From Flavobacteriales bacterium UBA6057 (lineage in GTDB: Bacteria > Bacteroidota > Bacteroidia > Flavobacteriales_G > Salibacteraceae), in assembly GCA_002428995.1 (NCBI GenBank), contig DIYJ01000002.1, forward strand, positions 1-64,000: a stretch of DNA of 64,000 nt. Reading direction: 5' to 3'. The stretch's first letter is position 1. Each line of letters begins with the position of its first letter. Under the pieces are notes generated by a model. It saw only the letters and a list, made by a program, of their open reading frames with translations, searched no databases and was not told the origin of the DNA. Made by a program: the position numbers and the translations under genes. Below are positions 34,448-42,956 of this stretch, one piece after another.

Positions 34448-35908
34448 TCAACCTGCTTCTGTACTCTGCTTTGCTCTCGCCCAGTCAAACATGTGCTCAT
34501 AGAGCTGCTTGATGGGCTGATCCCTGTTTTCCATATAGGTGGCCAGCAGTTCCCGGTTAAACTCACCGAACCGAATGAACCCCCTTCGTGCTTCCATCTG
34601 ACGCTCCATGTAGGGTAGGAATTCCATCACTACTTCCTCCTTGTAGTTGTCGATCAAATAGAGGCTGTAAACACCAAACGTCATGTATTCATTGAAGACC
34701 ATGTAGGGTGAATCATAGCTGTTGGTGATTTCTCCCTTGGCCCACGTTGCCCGGTCACCAAATACCTCATTGATGGTTTCTAGGTATTCGTAGGATAACG
34801 GATTCACATAGTTGTGGTCAATCTCCGTAAAGACCACCCTGCTTTCCTGTAGCTCATTCATTACCGGAGAGTAGGAGTCGTTGTAATCCGCGGGACAGAT
34901 GAACATGAATGTCTGGTTAAAGTCCCCGCTGCCGAAATTCTGCGTAGAGTGTGCGCCAAAAACCAAGGGAGAGAAATAGACGGAGTAGCTTCCGTAACTG
35001 ACCCCAAACTCCTCTTCGAGCCAGGTTTGCATCTGGTCGATCGGGTTCAATTGCTTGTAGGTAACGATCAAGCTGTCGTAATGCGGCTTGTTCGCTTCAT
35101 AGAATGCCCTAAAGTTGGATGCTTTGGCAAAGTCAGCCATCAGCGCTGCATCTTTCATCGGGTCGAAGGAATGCCATCCTTTGGCCATCTGCTGAATAAT
35201 GCCATCGTTCACGATGCGATCGCTCTGGCCTATGGAATAGGCACAGGCATTCATTTTGAGCGCGAAGTAATAGTTGTAGCTATCTCGTGAAAACAGCGAG
35301 TCCTGAAAGGAATCATCGTACCGGAGTCCGTGTATATACTTCTGCACGGTATCCATGATGGGGTGCGTGAGGTAAGGACTGAAATGGGCCTTCACCCTTT
35401 TGAAATACTCCGTATCGGAGTTGGTCATGTTCTTATCCTTTTCGGCATCCTTGTGGAGTGCCACCAGAATATTTACGAGCTCGCTTACTTCCGGGATTTC
35501 AATGTTGACTTTGCCTCGGTTGGCATCAATGTAGGCTGGAGTGAAGTTGACGTTGGGCTTGATTCCAATGATGCGGGTTTGGGCGGTGTCTCCCCTGTGC
35601 ATGGTGATGTTGAAATCGATGGTGTCATGAAGACCTACCGTGAAGCCGATGGAATCTGTTCCATCGGAGAAAGAGACAAGATTTTCTGCTTCTCTGCACT
35701 CCAATTCAAATACATCAGGCTTGAGCTCCGGTGCCAGGGTCCATGTGGATACTCGCAGCTCTCCATTCACCCTGATGGTGACACTTTCTGAACTGGTATG
35801 TAGGGATTGCTCCTGAGGGCTCTGAGGAGTGCAGCTGCTCAGGATGAGCGTGATGAGTGTAAGATTTAAGAAGGTGAATGCTCTGGCGTTAATGGCCTTG
35901 ATCTTCAT
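34448..35908 (-). CDS. DUF4932-like lipoprotein, putative metallopeptidase
   Basis: A 486-residue lipoprotein starting at ATG 35908. The lipobox is 'LILSSC' after a hydrophobic stretch, so it is lipidated. The C-terminal half ('VVFTEIDHNYVNPLSYEYLETINEVFG' in two parts) contains an E-x-x-H-N-Y-x-N-P motif. The pattern matches DUF4932-type proteins with a His/Glu metal site, suggesting a metallopeptidase-like fold. The N-terminal ~130 residues are a beta-sandwich. It is in the same direction as neighbours, with 185 nt to the aspartyl protease. Confidence 0.7.
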   Translation of the reverse strand: MKIKAINARAFTFLNLTLITLILSSCTPQSPQEQSLHTSSESVTIRVNGELRVSTWTLAPELKPDVFELECREAENLVSFSDGTDSIGFTVGLHDTIDFNITMHRGDTAQTRIIGIKPNVNFTPAYIDANRGKVNIEIPEVSELVNILVALHKDAEKDKNMTNSDTEYFKRVKAHFSPYLTHPIMDTVQKYIHGLRYDDSFQDSLFSRDSYNYYFALKMNACAYSIGQSDRIVNDGIIQQMAKGWHSFDPMKDAALMADFAKASNFRAFYEANKPHYDSLIVTYKQLNPIDQMQTWLEEEFGVSYGSYSVYFSPLVFGAHSTQNFGSGDFNQTFMFICPADYNDSYSPVMNELQESRVVFTEIDHNYVNPLSYEYLETINEVFGDRATWAKGEITNSYDSPYMVFNEYMTFGVYSLYLIDNYKEEVVMEFLPYMERQMEARRGFIRFGEFNRELLATYMENRDQPIKQLYEHMFDWARAKQSTEAG

Positions 35909-35982
35909 GGATAGTGATGTTTTATCAGGTTCATGTTGCCGAGTGCACTCAAATATCGACTTAAAACCGTCCCGATGTTCCA

Positions 35983-36225
35983 TTAACTATCCATCCCATC
36001 ACCTTTGTTCCGGTTCTTTAAGTGCTGGCGAAACCTGAGCATCTGAAAACCGGGGAAGGCCGTGAATACCGCTCCGAGTACCGCCACAAAAAACCAAAGA
36101 GCCTGTGGCCCGGGTCTTTTACTGCCAAACCGATGGAAGATGATGGCCACGATCAGTATGATCAGTCCCATGATAAACGGAACGATCAATTTTCTCCAGG
36201 TGCGCCTGATTTCCGTGTCATCCAT
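35983..36225 (-). CDS. Small two-helix membrane protein
   Basis: An 80-residue protein with two transmembrane helices: 'LIVPFIMGLIILIVAIIF' and 'ALWFFVAVLGAVFTAF'. A basic linker and a charged C-terminal tail ('RQHLKNRNKGDGMDS') follow. It was not assigned to a family. It lies between a DUF1801 gene (26 nt upstream) and the DUF4932 lipoprotein gene, all on the minus strand, and is probably co-transcribed with the DUF1801 gene. Confidence 0.7.
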   Translation of the reverse strand: MDDTEIRRTWRKLIVPFIMGLIILIVAIIFHRFGSKRPGPQALWFFVAVLGAVFTAFPGFQMLRFRQHLKNRNKGDGMDS

Positions 36226-36251
36226 TGTTGGTCGGCCGTGATTTCTGCGTT

Positions 36252-36629
36252 TTAACAGTCAGTATTTCCGCCTTTTTTCCACAGTTCAACCGTTTGCTTG
36301 ATGAACTCTTCAAGGCCGGTCTCGGGAATACTCACGCTCTTCTTCACCCTGATGCATCCTTTGCCTCTGTCAAAGTCTTTCAGTATTTCCTGCGCATTTT
36401 CAACATTATCAATGTTTCCAACATAAAGACTTACGTAAGCACTCTGCGCGTTGAGATGAAAAACGCTCGTTCCACTTTTCCCATATGACAGCATTTTGTA
36501 CTCAATACTCTCTTTCAGGTCAGGTGCGTGCTTTTGAATGATTTCGCGGATCTCTTCCAGCTTATGCTTTCTCCAGTCACTCTCTAATTGCTCCAGGTAT
36601 TCGACCGGTGTCTTAACATCGTATTGCAT
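36252..36629 (-). CDS. DUF1801-family protein
   Basis: A 125-residue protein with the DUF1801 pattern 'SIEYKMLSYGKSGTSVFHLN', 'AYVSLYVG' and 'GKGCIRVKKSVSIPETGLEEF' (in two parts). It is the closest in the window to the canonical family, which usually has the Y/F-rich strand after 'SIEYKMLSYG'. Function unknown. It overlaps nothing and precedes the small membrane protein by 26 nt. Confidence 0.85.
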   Translation of the reverse strand: MQYDVKTPVEYLEQLESDWRKHKLEEIREIIQKHAPDLKESIEYKMLSYGKSGTSVFHLNAQSAYVSLYVGNIDNVENAQEILKDFDRGKGCIRVKKSVSIPETGLEEFIKQTVELWKKGGNTDC

Positions 36630-36702
36630 GGTTCTTTGTGGTTAGATGGTTGTTTTGCTTCAGCACTGCAACGTTACGTGGTTGTGAGTAAATACACAGC
36701 GA

Positions 36703-37983
36703 TTACTCATGCGCAACGTCAGCACCAGTGCTGATCTGATGTGCTTTCTTTTCATATTCAATCAAGGCTTTCCAAACCCTCTTCGTCTCGGGCCACACAT
36801 CCAGGTCATCGTAAAAATCCGTGTCCGTGTTGGAAATCATAATCTTCCCCGTGTTTCTTTCAGGGTTGAAATACATTCCTGCAAATACGCCATAATCGGC
36901 ACCATTGTGACCGATGATATTGTCCTCGATCTCCAGCCAATCGCTCGTATATTCCATGAAGCAGCCGTAGCCTTTACCGTCAAATACCCTTTTCGAGAAT
37001 AGTGTTTTGTAGCTCTCCTGGCTTAGCAGGCTTCCATGACCATTGTATCCGCGTATGAACTCCATCAAAAACAGAGCGAGGTCATCGCTGGAAGTCATGA
37101 ACTGGCCGCTGGGGTAGCTGCTTTCCGAGTACCTGCTGATCATCATATCCGAATAGGCAAAGAGCCTCGAATGCTTGTCCGCTTCGATATCCTCGAATCT
37201 CCATCCCGATGATTTCATGCCCAGGGGAATCAAGATGTGCTCGGTTGCAAAATCTCTGAAGTTCTGTCCGGAAGCATTCTGAATGATCAGGGCGCACAGG
37301 TCAGCCGCGATATTCGAGTATTCCCGAACTGCGCCAGGTTCGTTCGTGGAAAACAGTTCAGTGGAATACGTACTGCTGTTGGGGTCTAGAAAATTCGTGA
37401 GGTACTCTTTCAGCGTTTCTCGCTCTTCTGACTTTCTGAAGAAGTCATAGGCTCCTTCATCAGGCCCTGATTCATTGTTTTCTAAAAAGTAAGCGCTGAG
37501 GTACACTTCTTTGCTGTCGATAATCGAGGAGGTATGATAGACCAGGTGGTCAATCAGAATCTCTTTGTCCGGATGATTGGGGTTGGTAACCTTAAATGAG
37601 AGGAACTTGTTGATCGGGTCATTCAGCTTCAGCAGATTGAGTTCCACCGCCTTCAGCAAAGAGATTCCAATGAGTGTTTTGGATATGGAGCCAATGGGCT
37701 GCACGGTGGATGAGGTATACAAGTGGGTTGTGTCAATGTCCTTGTATCCAAAACCTTGCTTGTACAAGACAGAGTCTTGATTTACGACAGCCACGGAAAA
37801 TCCCTTCAACAAGCCCATGGTGTAGGCTTCATTGACCTCATTCGTGAGCGAATCGTTCAGACGAGTGTAGACTGCTTCTTTTGGCTTTTGATCCTTTTTT
37901 TCCTGCTGGCACCCTATGAGTGAGAGTGCAATGAGAAGCGATAGTGCGCTTCTCATTTTGAATGACCGACTAAGTCTTTTCAT
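36703..37983 (-). CDS. Serine hydrolase lipoprotein, beta-lactamase-like
   Basis: A 426-residue protein. The lipobox 'SLIGC' lies at residue 25, so it is a lipoprotein. SxxK is Ser99-Ile-Ser-Lys102, followed by 'YSN' in 'REYSNIAADL' (the Y-x-N of class C folds). A KTG-like region is replaced by 'HNGADYG'. ATG 37983 overlaps the end of the upstream monooxygenase gene by 14 nt, suggesting translational coupling; a second Met at 37956 is possible. Relatives are peptidases or esterases rather than resistance enzymes. It belongs to the same family as 23654-25306. Confidence 0.88.
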   Translation of the reverse strand: MKRLSRSFKMRSALSLLIALSLIGCQQEKKDQKPKEAVYTRLNDSLTNEVNEAYTMGLLKGFSVAVVNQDSVLYKQGFGYKDIDTTHLYTSSTVQPIGSISKTLIGISLLKAVELNLLKLNDPINKFLSFKVTNPNHPDKEILIDHLVYHTSSIIDSKEVYLSAYFLENNESGPDEGAYDFFRKSEERETLKEYLTNFLDPNSSTYSTELFSTNEPGAVREYSNIAADLCALIIQNASGQNFRDFATEHILIPLGMKSSGWRFEDIEADKHSRLFAYSDMMISRYSESSYPSGQFMTSSDDLALFLMEFIRGYNGHGSLLSQESYKTLFSKRVFDGKGYGCFMEYTSDWLEIEDNIIGHNGADYGVFAGMYFNPERNTGKIMISNTDTDFYDDLDVWPETKRVWKALIEYEKKAHQISTGADVAHE

Positions 37984-38290
37984 ACCCGTAATCCCGTTCT
38001 ACTTTTGCTATTCTTGTTTTATATAATTCATACCATTCTTTACGCCCTCTTTCTTGCGCAATGGCATGCTCTGCGTGTTTCTTCCACTTTCTGATGGAAT
38101 CTAAATCCTTCCAGTAGGAAACTGTAATTCCAAGTTCATTTCTGGCACTTTCGATGCCTAGAAACCCTTCTTGCTCCAATGCCAGCTCCACCATTCGATC
38201 GGCCGTTTCAGAGTATTCGGCAAGATTTTCTGTGTTCACTGAGCTGAAAATCACAGCGTAGTAGGGCGGTTTTGGTGTGTTTGCAATCAT
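37970..38290 (-). CDS. Antibiotic biosynthesis monooxygenase (ABM) domain protein
   Basis: A 106-residue single-domain protein. The ferredoxin-like fold is seen in 'YYAVIFSSVNTENLAEYSET', the substrate-facing strand 'GITVSYWKDLDSIRKWKKHA', and the C-terminal 'WYELYKTRIAKVERDYGYE'. ABM proteins dimerise and oxidise small aromatic compounds or degrade heme without added cofactor. Conserved Trp and His residues are present ('SIRKWKKHAEH'). It overlaps the serine hydrolase lipoprotein by 14 nt; the functional link is unclear. Confidence 0.88.
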   Translation of the reverse strand: MIANTPKPPYYAVIFSSVNTENLAEYSETADRMVELALEQEGFLGIESARNELGITVSYWKDLDSIRKWKKHAEHAIAQERGRKEWYELYKTRIAKVERDYGYEKT

Positions 38291-38406
38291 GTGTTATCTG
38301 TTAAACGCTTCACCACAAGACGCCAAATATATCATCCGAGTATTGACCTCATCCACTGGAATAGCCAGTGAGAGGCGGATGAAAAACCCCGGCTGTCAGG
38401 TGTAGT

Positions 38407-38865
38407 TTAGTTTTTGCTTTTTGTCCAGATCTCACAGATATCGGAGCCTTCAGCTTCTGATGGGTAAGTCAGATGCATCACATTGGTTCCGTCCCAATCG
38501 ACTGTGAATTCTTGCGTGTTCTGATTACTCCAGATGCGATAACCTCCTCCCTTGCCAGTGTCGCGATCGAATAGCTTGAGTACATGCTCTTCGGTGATCA
38601 CCCACCGACCAGTTTCAACGATCGGATGAGTAGGCTTATGGCCATAGCAGTCATTGAAGACGGTATAATGGCCACTTCTTTCTATGACCAGCAGGTCAGG
38701 GCATTCGACATACTCTGACGGGCTTGTGCCACTGTATATCCACTCTCCCACAATGCTATCTTCCTGATCCGTTTCCCGGAAGCCCAGCAGCACGACTAGC
38801 AATAGCAACAAGAGACCTGAGTATTTGACCTGCGAATTCACGCTCGGAAAATAGTGCTTACACAC
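38407..38865 (-). CDS. Secreted or membrane-anchored protein of unknown function
   Basis: A 152-residue protein with a GTG start at 38865. Residues ~15-29 are strongly hydrophobic ('GLLLLLLVVLLGF'). The remainder is beta-rich with a lipocalin-like profile ('IVGEWIYSGTSPSEYVECPD', 'HVLKLFDRDTGKGGG', 'WDGTNVMHLTYPS'). It is not recognised as a named family. The alternative is a 10-residue shorter version. It is co-oriented with the ABM gene but separated by 116 nt. Confidence 0.65.
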   Translation of the reverse strand: MCKHYFPSVNSQVKYSGLLLLLLVVLLGFRETDQEDSIVGEWIYSGTSPSEYVECPDLLVIERSGHYTVFNDCYGHKPTHPIVETGRWVITEEHVLKLFDRDTGKGGGYRIWSNQNTQEFTVDWDGTNVMHLTYPSEAEGSDICEIWTKSKN

Positions 38866-38916
38866 TTCAGGGCAAATGTTCCAGGCAAACGGTTGAGGGA
38901 AAGGGGTAAATCGAAA

Positions 38917-38950
38917 ATAAAAAAGCTGACGCGCTACAAGCGCGCCAGCT
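38917..38950 (-). terminator. Intrinsic terminator of the double-glycine peptide gene
   Basis: On the minus strand AGCTGGCGCGC, a 5-nt loop TTGTA, and GCGCGTCAGCT form an 11-bp stem (one G-U pair), followed by a run of T. It lies 22 nt after the stop codon of the small peptide gene at 38972-39130, which supports that gene being transcribed. The stem sequence resembles hairpin 1 of the R repeat family in the 52-62 kb region. Confidence 0.75.
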
Positions 38951-38971
38951 GCTCCTGTGCGAGCGGAGCAA

Positions 38972-39130
38972 TTATCCGTCTGCTTGCTGAGTAGACTCCG
39001 GCCACTCAGCGTCTAAATCCATCTCGTTCCAGATTTCAATGGCATCAGGAGTTCCGCCAATGATGTGTGAAAGATGCTGTTTTGGAATGCGCTGCGGGGC
39101 AAGTCCCTCTGAGCTGTTGTTGGTTTTCAT
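38972..39130 (-). CDS. Orphan small peptide with double-glycine (GG) leader-like motif
   Basis: A 52-residue frame from ATG 39130. The N-terminal 26 residues end in 'RIPKQHLSHIIGG', which fits the hydrophobic-spaced, Gly-Gly-ending leader of peptides secreted by bifunctional PCAT exporters. The following 26 residues (from 'TPDAIEIWNEM') are acidic, with two Trp, and no Cys. A terminator follows at 38917-38950. There is no lanthipeptide-like Cys or Ser/Thr pattern, although the Asp/Glu/Ser/Thr content could suit a graspetide-type core. No biosynthesis or export gene is adjacent, so function is open. Confidence 0.55.
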   Translation of the reverse strand: MKTNNSSEGLAPQRIPKQHLSHIIGGTPDAIEIWNEMDLDAEWPESTQQADG

Positions 39131-39324
39131 GAGTGTAGTGGTATTTACGGTTGATATGCTACAAGGTAATCCCGAGATGGCGCACTTTTCACGAGTGATG
39201 CCGGTTGTTTAGCGGAGGGTCTTGGTTTGGAGATGATCGGCAGGTGATATATCCTGTGCCAGACCCAAATCCCCTCTGATTGCATGAATGACGCTCATTT
39301 ACCCCGGATACTGCTCACGTGTAT

Positions 39325-39906
39325 CTATTCGTTGATCGACAGACTCTTCACGGTGCCGTTGATCGGTGATATTTTGATCTCACCATGGTCTTCATTGAGA
39401 TAGAAGATATAAGAGCTGTTTTTCCCAATGACTTCAACATTCAAGGATTGGCCATCAATGAAGTTGATTTGGTCGTTGTATTCAACTTCCCCTGATTCCA
39501 TTCGGGTCTTAAGTTTTGATCCTTTCCCAAGGCCTGCGCCAACGAAGACTCCAATAAAGAAGATCAATGCAAACACCGTCAGGCCATTCAGCACCCTTCT
39601 TTCCGCATCTTCCTCTGATGGTTTTATTCGAAAGAAAGAGGCGAACCATTTCTTGTTTTTCAGCGTGTTGGCTTTTTTGGGTATCACGATCACAAGCAGG
39701 ATGATCAATACAGAGAGTATCAGCAATACCTTGTTGGAAGTGAGTTTGGAAACGGGACTTAACAGAACATCGAGAATGTCAGAATACTCTAGGATATTGA
39801 CTCCAAACTGGCTGTAGAATAAAGTTTCATTGATAATTCCAAGTATTACGAGTAATACATATCCTAAATACAAAACACTTTGTGTCTGTTCTAAATTGTT
39901 CCGCAC
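39325..39906 (-). CDS. Multi-pass membrane protein of unknown function
   Basis: A 193-residue protein with a GTG start at 39906. Transmembrane helices are at about 11-29, 59-76 and 109-127. The C-terminal ~60 residues are a soluble beta-rich tail ('GEVEYNDQINFIDGQSLNVE', 'SYIFYLNEDHGEIKI'). It resembles uncharacterised Bacteroidota membrane proteins with a small periplasmic or cytosolic cap, but no family can be assigned. It stands alone, with 194 nt to the small peptide gene. Confidence 0.65.
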   Translation of the reverse strand: MRNNLEQTQSVLYLGYVLLVILGIINETLFYSQFGVNILEYSDILDVLLSPVSKLTSNKVLLILSVLIILLVIVIPKKANTLKNKKWFASFFRIKPSEEDAERRVLNGLTVFALIFFIGVFVGAGLGKGSKLKTRMESGEVEYNDQINFIDGQSLNVEVIGKNSSYIFYLNEDHGEIKISPINGTVKSLSINE

Positions 39907-40054
39907 GGTCTCAGTTCTATTGTTGACGACTATATGCTCTCAAATATATCAACACAAGGTTGGCATGTGTCAGCCTTCCCATGAGCTGTTGCGATTTGTA
40001 GAGAGTGCAGCTTTCGCCAGCGGCAGCCACCTAAACTGGGCTTGAAGGGCTCCT

Positions 40055-40732
40055 TTACCAGGGTAGATCAGATTCTGTTTCAGCATTCCAGAAAGCCCCG
40101 GTGTCAAAGTCGGAGATCAAAAACTCAAAGATGCGTTCCGCAGATTGCTCGGGTGTCAAGCGCCCGTGGATGAGGTTGCCCTTGGTGATCGATGTCTTCA
40201 CCCAACCCGGATGAACAGAGGCGACACGGATGTTGCCCTGAAGCCTGTTCGCCAATAGTTTGGTGTACATGTTCAGCGCACTTTTTGACATTCTGTAGGC
40301 TACAGAGTCTGTCAACTCACACAGATCAATGGCGCCCATTTTTGAAGAGACATTCAAAATGATCCCGTTGTCATGGATGGCGCTAATCAGTTTTTCCGTG
40401 AAGAAAACGGTTCCGGAAACATTCACTTCAAATGTTGAATGAAAGGACTGCCAGTCTGGTTTCTTGGCGCCTAAATCCGGACCTATTCCTGCGTTGTTGA
40501 TCAGAACATCAATGCGAGGGAATTGATCTAAAAGCTGGGTGCAGGCGCTTTCAAGGCTTGAAGGTTTGGACAAGTCCAATGCCAGGGGGTGAAAATCTGC
40601 ATTGGCAACGCCTGGAATGCTCCCACTTCTGCTTGTTCCGATCACGATGAAATTTTCGCTCACCATTTTTCTGGCCAAGGCAAGCCCGATGCCTTTGCTC
40701 GCTCCTGTGATTAAGGCAATCTTTTTTGTCAT
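40055..40732 (-). CDS. Short-chain dehydrogenase/reductase (SDR)
   Basis: A 225-residue protein, classical SDR, starting at ATG 40732. The NAD(P)-binding motif is 'TGASKGIG' (residues ~9-16), and 'NNAGIG' is the next glycine turn. The active site is Ser in 'NVSSKMGA' and Tyr-Lys in 'YRMSK'. The Arg in 'GTSRSG' after beta-2 suggests NADP preference. The length matches the short carbonyl-reductase-like SDRs. The substrate is unknown. It is not obviously in an operon: 134 nt separates it from the AraC gene, and 162 nt lies upstream. Confidence 0.92.
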   Translation of the reverse strand: MTKKIALITGASKGIGLALARKMVSENFIVIGTSRSGSIPGVANADFHPLALDLSKPSSLESACTQLLDQFPRIDVLINNAGIGPDLGAKKPDWQSFHSTFEVNVSGTVFFTEKLISAIHDNGIILNVSSKMGAIDLCELTDSVAYRMSKSALNMYTKLLANRLQGNIRVASVHPGWVKTSITKGNLIHGRLTPEQSAERIFEFLISDFDTGAFWNAETESDLPW

Positions 40733-40893
40733 TTGGGTGGCTTGTTTAGAGGTTACCATCGTCAGGACTGTCGTTTTGGTTCTCCAAAGCTACCACGAGA
40801 AGTAAAGCGGTTTAGGTGCTTCCTGACCGCATCGGTAAGAAATGAGGTGGCCTGTGAGCAAGCCGTAGTCACTTACGAAGTGAAGGATCGTGC

Positions 40894-41814
40894 CTAATTC
40901 AGATTCCTGAACTCACTGGGGCTGTATCCCGTTTTCTGCTTGAAGAGGTTGCTGAAGTGTTGTGGATACTCGAATCCCAGCGAATAGCCAATCTGGCTGA
41001 TGGTGTCGGAAGAATTGAGTAAGCTGGTTTTTGCCTTGTCAATGAGAAACAGGTGAATGTGTTCCAAGGCTGTTTTTCCTGTCTCTTTCTTCAACAGGTC
41101 GCTCAGGTAGTTAGAAGAGACATTCAGCTCTTTTGCGCAAAAATCTACACTCGGAACTCCTTTTTGCAGGGCTTGATCCGTGTCGTAATGATGGATCAGC
41201 AAGCGCTCGAATTTTGACATGATGTCGCTGTTCAGATTGGTCCTCGCAAAGAACTGGCGATCATAAAACCGTACGCAATAATCGAGAAACAGCCCCAGGT
41301 TGGATACGATGAGGTGCTGACTGTGTCGGTCCAGGGTCTGGTTGTATTCCTGAACGATCTTGTGTAGCAAATCCTCAATGGCCGTTCGTTCATCGTCCGA
41401 AATATGCAAGGCCTCGTTGGAGTCGTAATGAAAGAAAGAATACTTGCTCATTTTATCCGCCAGATCCGACTTCTTGAAAACATCAGGGTGAAACACCAAC
41501 GACCATCCCTCGGGGTCAATGGGCTGCTCCTCACCTGAATCATTGTTGAACTCCATCACCTGGCCAGGTGCAGTAAACACCAGGGTGCCTTCCTCATGAT
41601 CGTAGGAGCTTCGGCCGTAAGAGAAGGAACTACAGACATTGGAAGACTTAAAGATGATCACGTACAGGTGATTGATGACCTTAACTCCCTGCAGACCGGA
41701 TACGGTTTTGATGTCTTGATTTCGGATCACACTTACCAACTGGTGCTTCGGCTTAGGCAGCGCCCCCATGTGATGCATTTCAGAAACCGTATGTATTTCT
41801 ATCGTCTGTTGCAT
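40894..41814 (-). CDS. AraC-family transcriptional regulator
   Basis: A 306-residue protein. An N-terminal cupin-like sensor domain (about 20-190) is followed by the AraC HTH pair. The first helix-turn-helix is 'SVDFCAKELNVSSNYLSDLL' and the second 'ISQIGYSLGFEYPQHFSNLF', ending 'TGYSPSEFR', the family hallmark. It lies 6 nt downstream of the alpha/beta hydrolase gene on the same strand, which makes the two an operon, probably autoregulated with the esterase substrate or product as signal. Confidence 0.92.
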   Translation of the reverse strand: MQQTIEIHTVSEMHHMGALPKPKHQLVSVIRNQDIKTVSGLQGVKVINHLYVIIFKSSNVCSSFSYGRSSYDHEEGTLVFTAPGQVMEFNNDSGEEQPIDPEGWSLVFHPDVFKKSDLADKMSKYSFFHYDSNEALHISDDERTAIEDLLHKIVQEYNQTLDRHSQHLIVSNLGLFLDYCVRFYDRQFFARTNLNSDIMSKFERLLIHHYDTDQALQKGVPSVDFCAKELNVSSNYLSDLLKKETGKTALEHIHLFLIDKAKTSLLNSSDTISQIGYSLGFEYPQHFSNLFKQKTGYSPSEFRNLN

Positions 41815-41820
41815 GATGAA

Positions 41821-42777
41821 TCAGTGCACGTATTTATCGTAAAAATCTGCGAAAGCATCGATTTGAAATTGATTGGCTTCCTGAGAAATGGCCGCCTTTG
41901 GAGAACCGACCTCAAATCCATGATATCCGCCCTTGAAGATCTTAAACCGAACAGGTACGGAGGCGTTTTCTAAGGCTTTCACGTATGCGACATTTTCATC
42001 ATAAAATGGTTCCAGATCGCCCACGAAGCTGATTGTTGGTGGGAATCCGCTGTAATCCTCATTCAACATGGGAGAGGCATAAGCCGGCACTTTTCCTTTG
42101 ATGTTTCTAAGGTAAAGTTTCCATGCTCTGGCGTTGATGTTCGCATCCCACATGGTAGAACCCTGCATTTTGGAAGACGCGGTGATGCATCGATGATCAA
42201 GCATTGGGTAGATGGGCATCTGGAATATCGGTTTCACATCTTGGGTGTCACGAGCTTTTAAGGTAATAGCCGCGGCCATTCCGCCTCCTGCGCTGTGGCC
42301 CGCAATGATGATGTTGTTGGGATCGATGTTGAGCTCTTTGGCATTGTCACGTATCCAAAGCAACACATCATAGCAGTCATTAAATCCAGCCGGAAAGGGA
42401 TCTTTCTGAGACACTCTGTAGTCCGGGGAGACAATCACAACCTTCCGCTTTTTGATGATATCAGCATAAAAAGTCATCGCCATTTCAGGGATTCCCATCA
42501 TGTAGCCACCTCCATGGAAGTAGAGCATCACGGGCAGTGGCTTGTGGATGCCTTCAGGGCGAAAAACCCTGGTTCGAATGCGATGACCCTTGGTCATTGT
42601 GCTTGCGACAGCATGCGTTTCGTTCGCGGCTTCTTTGAGCTTTTGACCTTTAGTCAGTCGAACCATGCTGTTCATGATTCGCAATCCCCATGGCTTTGAA
42701 TTCATGGCGATGAGGGAACGGAATTGGCTGTATTGAGCTTGAAGCTCCTGGTTGTACATTTCCTTGTTTACGATCAT
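41821..42777 (-). CDS. Alpha/beta hydrolase, hormone-sensitive-lipase type
   Basis: A 318-residue esterase. It has the oxyanion motif 'YFHGGGYMMG', the nucleophile elbow 'GHSAGGG', the acid in 'VGDLEPFYDE' and the catalytic His in 'GGYHGFEV'. This is the HSL family, which hydrolyses short to medium acyl esters. There is no signal peptide, so it is cytosolic. It precedes an AraC regulator by 6 nt, suggesting inducible use of an ester compound. Confidence 0.92.
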   Translation of the reverse strand: MIVNKEMYNQELQAQYSQFRSLIAMNSKPWGLRIMNSMVRLTKGQKLKEAANETHAVASTMTKGHRIRTRVFRPEGIHKPLPVMLYFHGGGYMMGIPEMAMTFYADIIKKRKVVIVSPDYRVSQKDPFPAGFNDCYDVLLWIRDNAKELNIDPNNIIIAGHSAGGGMAAAITLKARDTQDVKPIFQMPIYPMLDHRCITASSKMQGSTMWDANINARAWKLYLRNIKGKVPAYASPMLNEDYSGFPPTISFVGDLEPFYDENVAYVKALENASVPVRFKIFKGGYHGFEVGSPKAAISQEANQFQIDAFADFYDKYVH

Positions 42778-42956
42778 TTGTAACCTGTTGATGATTTGTT
42801 GATCACAAATGAATGGTGTCGGAAAAGCGCGGACTAAAGGATTTCCATCGAATGCTAATGGATACTACAGATGTGGGTTTAAGGAAGGGGTGAGTGGCCT
42901 GTTTTTAACCGCATGCATTGCCATGCTGCTATTCGGATTTACCCTTGATCAAGACT

